Shown: positions 59,432 through 64,000 of the stretch, piece by piece | How the letters are laid out: every line of letters starts with the position of its first letter | Position numbering within the stretch: position 1 is the first letter of the stretch | DNA from: an uncultured Clostridia bacterium | GTDB lineage: Bacteria; Bacillota; Clostridia; Christensenellales; CAG-917 | Length of the DNA: 64,000 nt | Direction: 5' to 3' | NCBI GenBank assembly: GCA_944349635.1 | Contig: CALVNH010000001.1 | Location: forward strand, 338,385 to 402,384 | Program-made: the position numbers and the translations under genes | The notes under the pieces: generated by a model | What the model was told of the DNA's origin: nothing | Seen by the model: the letters and a program-made list of their open reading frames with translations, nothing else | The model's database searches: none

Positions 59432-60518
59432 TTTTCTTCCACTCCTCGATGTTGACGATAAACTTCTCGAACAGCCTTATGCTGTCGCAGGGACCCGGCG
59501 CGCTTTCGGGGTGAAACTGCACCGAGAAAACTTTGTTCTTTTTGTCCTCCACGCCCTCGACGGTACCGTCAAGCAGATTGACGTGCGTCACGGTGAGCCC
59601 GGTGCCTTTCAGCGAAGCCTCATCCACGGCATAGCCGTGATTCTGCGCCGTGATTTCAATGTATCCCGTGGTTTTGTCGAGAATGGGATGGTTTCCTCCG
59701 CGGTGTCCGAACTTCATCTTGTAGGTCTTTGCCCCGTATGCTATGCCGATGAGCTGATGTCCGAGGCACACTCCCATGATGGGTACTTTGCCTTTGAGCT
59801 GTCTTATGAGCTCCACCACCTCCGGCACGTTCACAGGATCTCCGGGACCGTTGCTCAGAAACACTCCATCGGGCTTCAGATTCAAAACGTCCTCCGCGCT
59901 TATGGTATGAGGCACGACGATGACGTTGCAGCCCTGATTGTTGAGGTTTTTCACCATCTGGTGCTTTATGCCGCAATCGACGGCAACCACATTGTATTTG
60001 TGGTTGGGCGTTCTGCTGTACCATCTTTTCTTGCAGCCCGCTCTTTTGACCTGGTCCGTGGGTTGCTTGTAATCCGCGATGACTTTGAGAGCCTCTTCCG
60101 TGGGCACGGACTCGTCCACGAGATACGCCGTCATCGAGCCCTTGTCTCTGATGGTTCTCACGAGCTTGCGGGTGTCTATGCCCTGCATTCCGGGGATTCC
60201 GTAATCTTCAAGCAGCTCCGACAGCGTCTTTGTGTAACGGAAATTGGACGGGGCGTCGTTATAATCCCTGACAATGAGCGCTTTCAGCATGAGGTTCTTG
60301 CTCTCGTAATCCTCATCCGTTATGCCGTAGTTGCCGATTATCGGATAGGACATCACGATTATCTGGTCGGTATAGCTGGGGTCGGAAATGATTTCCTGAT
60401 AGCCCGCCATCGACGTGTTGAAAACGATTTCGCCGATGGCGTCGACGTTTGCGCCGAAACCCGTTCCGACATAGACGTCGCCGTTTTCCAGCACGAGTTT
60501 TCTCTTTACTTTTTCCAT
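59424..60518 (-). CDS. carA: Carbamoyl-phosphate synthase small subunit
   Basis: 364 residues. N-terminal CarA domain (KRKLVLENGDVYVGTGFGA), then a class I glutamine amidotransferase with nucleophile in MGVCLGHQLIGIAYGA and His in FHPESAPGPCD. Releases ammonia from glutamine for CarB. Overlaps pyrC upstream by 13 bp and carB downstream by 8 bp, so all three are translationally coupled. Confidence 0.98.
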   Translation of the reverse strand: MEKVKRKLVLENGDVYVGTGFGANVDAIGEIVFNTSMAGYQEIISDPSYTDQIIVMSYPIIGNYGITDEDYESKNLMLKALIVRDYNDAPSNFRYTKTLSELLEDYGIPGMQGIDTRKLVRTIRDKGSMTAYLVDESVPTEEALKVIADYKQPTDQVKRAGCKKRWYSRTPNHKYNVVAVDCGIKHQMVKNLNNQGCNVIVVPHTISAEDVLNLKPDGVFLSNGPGDPVNVPEVVELIRQLKGKVPIMGVCLGHQLIGIAYGAKTYKMKFGHRGGNHPILDKTTGYIEITAQNHGYAVDEASLKGTGLTVTHVNLLDGTVEGVEDKKNKVFSVQFHPESAPGPCDSIRLFEKFIVNIEEWKKNA

Positions 60519-61759
60519 ACTGTATCTCCGTTTACTAGTGTCATGATAACTTTACCGCGCACGCGCTTTCCTTCAAAAGGCGTGCTGTTGCCCTTGGACG
60601 CGCTCTCCGCGCCTTTCACCGTCCACTCCCGCGAAAGGTCTATGACGGCAAGATTGGCGGGCGCTCCGTCGAAGATGTCGCCGCCCGGAATGCCGAAACG
60701 CATTGCGGGTGCGGTGCTCATCGCCTCTATCAGCCTTTCGAGAGAAATTTTCCCGGGAAGCACCAACTCGGTGTACAACACGGCGAAGCTGCTTTCCAGC
60801 CCGATTACGCCCATAAGGCTGTCTTTCAGCCCGCGGGCTTTCTCCTCGTCGGAGTGCGGCGCGTGGTCGGTGGCAATCATATCCACCGTGCCGTCGGCAA
60901 GCGCGGCAATCAATGCGTCGCGGTCGCGGGCGCTCCTCAGCGGCGGATTCATCTTGAATCTGCCCTCTTCGCGCAAATCGTCCTCGCAGAGCGTCAGATA
61001 GTGCGGCGCGGTTTCGCAGGTGACGTCGACGCCCGACGCTTTCGCTCTGCGGATTATTTCCACGCTTTCCGCCGTGGAAACGTGACACACGTGATATTTC
61101 ACTCCCGTTTCGCCCGCCAGCGCGACGTCGCGCTCTATCATTTTCCACTCGCTCTCCGAACTGATGCCTCGGTGACCGTGTTCTTCCGCATATCTTCCTT
61201 TGTGGATATATCCTCCGTCAAGCAGCGTTTCGTCCTCGCAATGAGCCGCGATTATTTTTCCGCACCGACGGACGCGAAGCATGGCTTCGCGCATTATTTC
61301 GCTGTTCTGAACGCCTTTTCCGTCGTCCGAAAACGCTATCACCTTGTCCGAAAGACCCTCTATGTCGGAAAGCTCCTCGCCCTTCTCCCCAACCGTAAGC
61401 GCACCGTAAGGGTGCACGTTGATGCGGGCGTCTGCGTCTATTATCTCCGTTTGGCGACGCAGATGCTCCACGCTGTCGGGCACTGGGTTCAGGTTGGGCA
61501 TGGAGCACAAGTCCGTGTACCCGCCGCGGGCTCCGCATTCCGTGCCCGTGGCAATGCTCTCCTTATAAAAAAAACCCGGCTCCCGCAGATGTACGTGTAC
61601 GTCTACGAAACCCGGAACAATCAACAGTTCTTTCGCGTCGGTTTTGGGGCCGTCGGAAGAAGAATACTCCCCCGACAAATACACCCTGCCGTCTTTCACG
61701 GTCAGATTGCCTTTGGCAAGTCCTTTTGTCGTGTAGTAGGTAGCATTCTCGAAGAGCAA
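60506..61759 (-). CDS. pyrC: Dihydroorotase
   Basis: 417 residues, class I dihydroorotase. Metal site PGFVDVHVHLREPG (about 49-62), AAHCEDE, HVCHVSTAES and catalytic Asp in DMIATDHAPH. Start codon TTG seven nt after GGGAGGAG; no ATG is nearby. First gene of the pyr operon, with the promoter only about 20 nt upstream of the ribosome site. Confidence 0.95.
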   Translation of the reverse strand: MLFENATYYTTKGLAKGNLTVKDGRVYLSGEYSSSDGPKTDAKELLIVPGFVDVHVHLREPGFFYKESIATGTECGARGGYTDLCSMPNLNPVPDSVEHLRRQTEIIDADARINVHPYGALTVGEKGEELSDIEGLSDKVIAFSDDGKGVQNSEIMREAMLRVRRCGKIIAAHCEDETLLDGGYIHKGRYAEEHGHRGISSESEWKMIERDVALAGETGVKYHVCHVSTAESVEIIRRAKASGVDVTCETAPHYLTLCEDDLREEGRFKMNPPLRSARDRDALIAALADGTVDMIATDHAPHSDEEKARGLKDSLMGVIGLESSFAVLYTELVLPGKISLERLIEAMSTAPAMRFGIPGGDIFDGAPANLAVIDLSREWTVKGAESASKGNSTPFEGKRVRGKVIMTLVNGDTVWKK

Positions 61760-61786
61760 CTTCGTTCTCCTCCCGAAATTTTTTCT

Positions 61787-61815
61787 ATTATATCACAGGT
61801 GAAACGGAATGGAAA
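61787..61815 (-). promoter_or_regulatory. Promoter of the pyrimidine operon
   Basis: Minus strand TTTCCA, 17 bp, extended -10 TGATATAAT. The predicted leader is only about 21 nt to the TTG start. Confidence 0.75.
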
Positions 61816-62024
61816 GTTATTGAATGCACTTTTTGTCTTTTTTTTCGGGCTTACGTATTTCCTCTCCTTTTCGCCGCGATACGAGCCGATTTTTGCGCAC
61901 TTGTGCCGTGCTTAAACCGTGGTCACTGGTTTGCCCCCTCGTTTTTTCTCTTTTCCTCATACGCGCGGTCTTACGCGTGCAATCACGCTTGCGTACATAA
62001 TATGTAATTTCGCGCTCTATCTCT

Positions 62025-62063
62025 TATACGCATGCGTGCGCGTCGCGCGCACGCGCCGCGCAC
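62025..62063. other. Alternating purine-pyrimidine GC stretch
   Basis: About 39 bp of nearly strict purine-pyrimidine alternation, mainly CG and CA steps with two breaks, the kind of sequence that can adopt Z-DNA. Confidence 0.5.
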
Positions 62064-62223
62064 AAAAATTGCGTTATATATTTTCTTTCCCGTATTTATT
62101 GTAATAAACCGTAATTGCATTCCTTTCCGGGTGTGACAACGGCTACTCCGCGCGACGGGCTCCTTTGGCAAGTTTACCCGCCGCCACACGATTGTCCGAA
62201 ACACGGACTTTTCCGCCGTCGAT

Positions 62224-62252
62224 AAAAAAGCAGAGCCGCGAAGGCTCTGCTT
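62224..62252 (-). terminator. Terminator of the right-edge membrane-protein gene
   Basis: Stem AAGCAGAGCC/GGCTCTGCTT with GCGAA loop and minus-strand T-run, 40 bp after the stop. Confidence 0.88.
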
Positions 62253-62291
62253 GATTCGTTTGTTTTGCGTTGCCGCTTGTTGCGGAGGCTA

Positions 62292-64000
62292 TTATTCTTC
62301 TCCGCCTTCCGCGTCTTCTCCGTATGCAGCTTCGGGAACGTCCGCGGCATCCGCCACGACGTTCGTTTCGGGAGTTGCCGCCGTTGCCGCCGCAGTTGCC
62401 ACCGCGGGTTCTGCCGCGGGTTCTGCCGCGGGTTCTGCCGCGGGTTCTGCGCCGTTTGCCGCACCCTGCGCCGCTTCCGCCTGATATGCCGCCGCGTCTT
62501 CCTTGATGCGCTTCTTGAATTCACGGCAGCAACCCGCCGCAAACACCATCAGAATGGAAACCGCACCGAAGATGAAGAACCAGTTGCGCAGAGACATGAC
62601 CGACATGACGGCAAACAGCAGATTGTTGGACTGCATCCAGGTCATATACTGGTATCCCAACAAACCTCTCTCCACACTGAGCGGACGTACCGCAATCTGC
62701 AATGCGCCGTCGTCGTTGATGAACACGCCGAGAGTGAGTCCTCTGTCGCCGGTTGCATCATTGATGACTTCGCGCAAGCCGTCGAGAAGATTGCCGACAA
62801 GGTTCCCCGTAACATTGTTGACGAGGTCGAGCAATTCCGCGATGTTGAGTTCGCCTTTTAGTTCGGGCGCAATGCCGCTGAGGTCGATGGTGAGATTGTC
62901 AATGGTGGCAACGTCCATGTTCTTGCCGTCCATATCCAGTATGCCCCACTTCATGGGCTGTTTCACATAGCAGCCCGTCACGATGTCGCCGTCGCGGACG
63001 GGGATAATCACCGCGCCTTCCGCAACTCCTCCGAGAGACACCAAGACAGGGTCTTTTTCGGTGCCTTTGTTGATTACGGCGTCTTTGACGTTGGCATTGA
63101 CGACACCCTTGTCACCGGACACCGTCCAGTCGATTGCGTTGGCGGCAGACAATGCGTCAAAGGTCGCTTTCATGTGGTACAGCTCGAAGAAGTAAGCGTC
63201 GGTGGGAATGACGACGTCCGTCTTGGATTCGTTGAGCGTGGCTTTGGCTCCGTCCGAGTAGGTGTAGCCGTCATTGAGTATGAGTCTCACGACGACAGGC
63301 ACCGTCATTCTCTGCGTGGTCGCATAAAGGATATACGGGTCGTCGAAAGTCACATAGCCGTCACTTTGCAGGCTGGCGTAGTTGTTCACGAAGAGATAAT
63401 TCATTCTCTCGTTGTTGAAGCCTTCCTTGACTATCTTTTGATACTCGGGGAGCACGTATGCCGCCATTGCGTAGCCGAGAGATGCTCTTTCCACGTTCAT
63501 TCCGAAATCGGACGGCATTTTCAACGCATAGGCATAGTCGGTGAGAATCCAGCTGTTGTAGACGAAATCGAACAATTCCACGAGCAGCGGGTCAAGTTGC
63601 GGGAGATAGTTGTTTTCGTAATATTCCTTCGTCATATTGAGGAATTTGCTTTCGTACTCGCTCTGATATGCCTGGACTTTCTCGTTGTTTTTCAGATTCT
63701 CGTAATAATATTTAGAATCGTAGTTGCCGTTGAAGATGTTGAGCATAAAGAACTTGTGGTCTATGCTCTGGTTGAATTTTGCCTGTTCGTCGTACTCGTT
63801 CACGATGTCCTGATAGAACAGCGTGTTGGAAGTAAGAGATTTGAGCAGGTCGGGAAGCACCACGTCGAGAGCCATTCCGACCACCGCGGTGAGAATGATT
63901 ACGGTAATCATAATCGAAACGGTTTGACTGCGGATACTTCTCTTTGATCTCTTTCTGCTGACGATGAGAACGACGATGAAGAATATCAGCGTGAACACAC
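62292..64000 (-). CDS. Membrane protein with large external domain and AEPA-repeat tail (N-terminus off the right edge)
   Basis: At least 568 residues; the frame stays open to the window edge. Hydrophobic segments at the edge (FTLIFFIVVLIVS), about 32-55 (IMITVIILTAVVGMALDVVL) and near the C-terminus (NWFFIFGAVSILMVFAAGCC). The large part between the last two is probably extracytoplasmic, with a Tyr/Asn-rich helical part then beta-rich stretches. The tail is disordered with four AEPA repeats. No family recognised. Any start near 63998 (GTG) would be arbitrary. Confidence 0.75.
   Translation of the reverse strand, partial: VFTLIFFIVVLIVSRKRSKRSIRSQTVSIMITVIILTAVVGMALDVVLPDLLKSLTSNTLFYQDIVNEYDEQAKFNQSIDHKFFMLNIFNGNYDSKYYYENLKNNEKVQAYQSEYESKFLNMTKEYYENNYLPQLDPLLVELFDFVYNSWILTDYAYALKMPSDFGMNVERASLGYAMAAYVLPEYQKIVKEGFNNERMNYLFVNNYASLQSDGYVTFDDPYILYATTQRMTVPVVVRLILNDGYTYSDGAKATLNESKTDVVIPTDAYFFELYHMKATFDALSAANAIDWTVSGDKGVVNANVKDAVINKGTEKDPVLVSLGGVAEGAVIIPVRDGDIVTGCYVKQPMKWGILDMDGKNMDVATIDNLTIDLSGIAPELKGELNIAELLDLVNNVTGNLVGNLLDGLREVINDATGDRGLTLGVFINDDGALQIAVRPLSVERGLLGYQYMTWMQSNNLLFAVMSVMSLRNWFFIFGAVSILMVFAAGCCREFKKRIKEDAAAYQAEAAQGAANGAEPAAEPAAEPAAEPAVATAAATAATPETNVVADAADVPEAAYGEDAEGGEE
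62402..62449. repeat. Four tandem copies of CCGCGGGTTCTG
   Basis: Exact 12-bp units inside the coding region, encoding AEPA repeats in the C-terminal tail of the membrane protein. Confidence 0.95.

Larger units (their letters stand above)
61760..62291. other. Intergenic region upstream of the pyr operon
   Basis: Holds the pyr promoter (61787-61815), an alternating purine-pyrimidine GC stretch (62025-62063) and the terminator of the right-edge gene (62224-62252). No gene and no PyrR-type antiterminator are seen. Confidence 0.6.

Noticed and set aside
62399..62460. Short CRISPR-like repeat array
   Set aside because: Units are exact 12-bp tandem copies without spacers, inside a coding tail (AEPA repeats).

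Overview
The window reads as chromosome from an anaerobic, endospore-forming member of the Bacillota (Clostridia-like), probably gut-associated. Evidence for sporulation is sleB-ypeB, spoIIR, spo0A and a sigH-type sigma gene in the conserved mrnC-rlmB-sigH order. Evidence for anaerobiosis is a class III ribonucleotide reductase, an OYE-type 4Fe-4S flavoenzyme, and a PerR-like regulator beside a high-molecular-weight-rubredoxin/reverse-rubrerythrin fusion. A membrane-anchored sialidase points to an animal host. The exact taxon cannot be fixed from this sequence alone. Most genes are GC-rich, nearly all have strong GGAGG-type ribosome sites, and most promoters are sigma-A-like with 17-bp spacers.

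Layout. 1-3.3 kb: spore germination and sporulation genes (ypeB partial, sleB, spoIIR). 3.3-13.4 kb: transglutaminase-like lipoprotein, mrnC-rlmB-sigH, rpsF-ssb-rpsR, a ComEC-like metallo-hydrolase, proS, an acidic zinc-ribbon protein, spo0A. 13.6-16.4 kb: two DUF11-repeat proteins and a Cys/Tyr-rich small protein, probably spore surface. 16.6-21.6 kb: a hypothetical gene, an enoate-reductase-like flavoenzyme and a sialidase. 22-26.8 kb: nrdD fused to glutaredoxin, thioredoxin-reductase-like gene, nrdG and a flavodoxin, behind a NrdR-type box. 27.4-32.5 kb: an AT-rich accessory island ending at the 3' end of a tRNA-Arg(CCT) gene. It carries an HpaII-type restriction-modification operon (XRE controller, Vsr, C5 methyltransferase, HpaII-family nuclease), a DUF2971 protein and two long structured non-coding elements. 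32.8-36 kb: an ECF sigma factor, an RsgI-like anti-sigma factor and a lipoprotein, linked by a shared 27-bp upstream motif. 36.4-51.5 kb: FGGY sugar kinase, lysS-greA-amaP, two different split transketolases, PerR and rubredoxin/rubrerythrin, a class III aminotransferase and two large putative SCP2-like proteins. 51.9-61.8 kb: a complete pyrimidine operon pyrC-carA-carB-pyrK-pyrD-pyrF-pyrE-pyrB. 62.3-64 kb: a membrane protein running off the right edge.

Most unusual points: three genes (mrnC, the ComEC-like gene, nrdG) whose ATG sits exactly 7 nt after a -10 hexamer, predicting leaderless mRNAs; the 100-nt folded element and the nested hairpin in front of the restriction operon, with 11-bp-spaced operator repeats at the controller gene; the ECF/RsgI-like circuit; the Hrb-rubrerythrin fusion that keeps an internal ribosome site; a PyrB carrying only the zinc domain of PyrI; and a perfect 22-bp operator-like palindrome over the -10 of the sugar kinase promoter. 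All family assignments were made by reading motifs; no database search was run.
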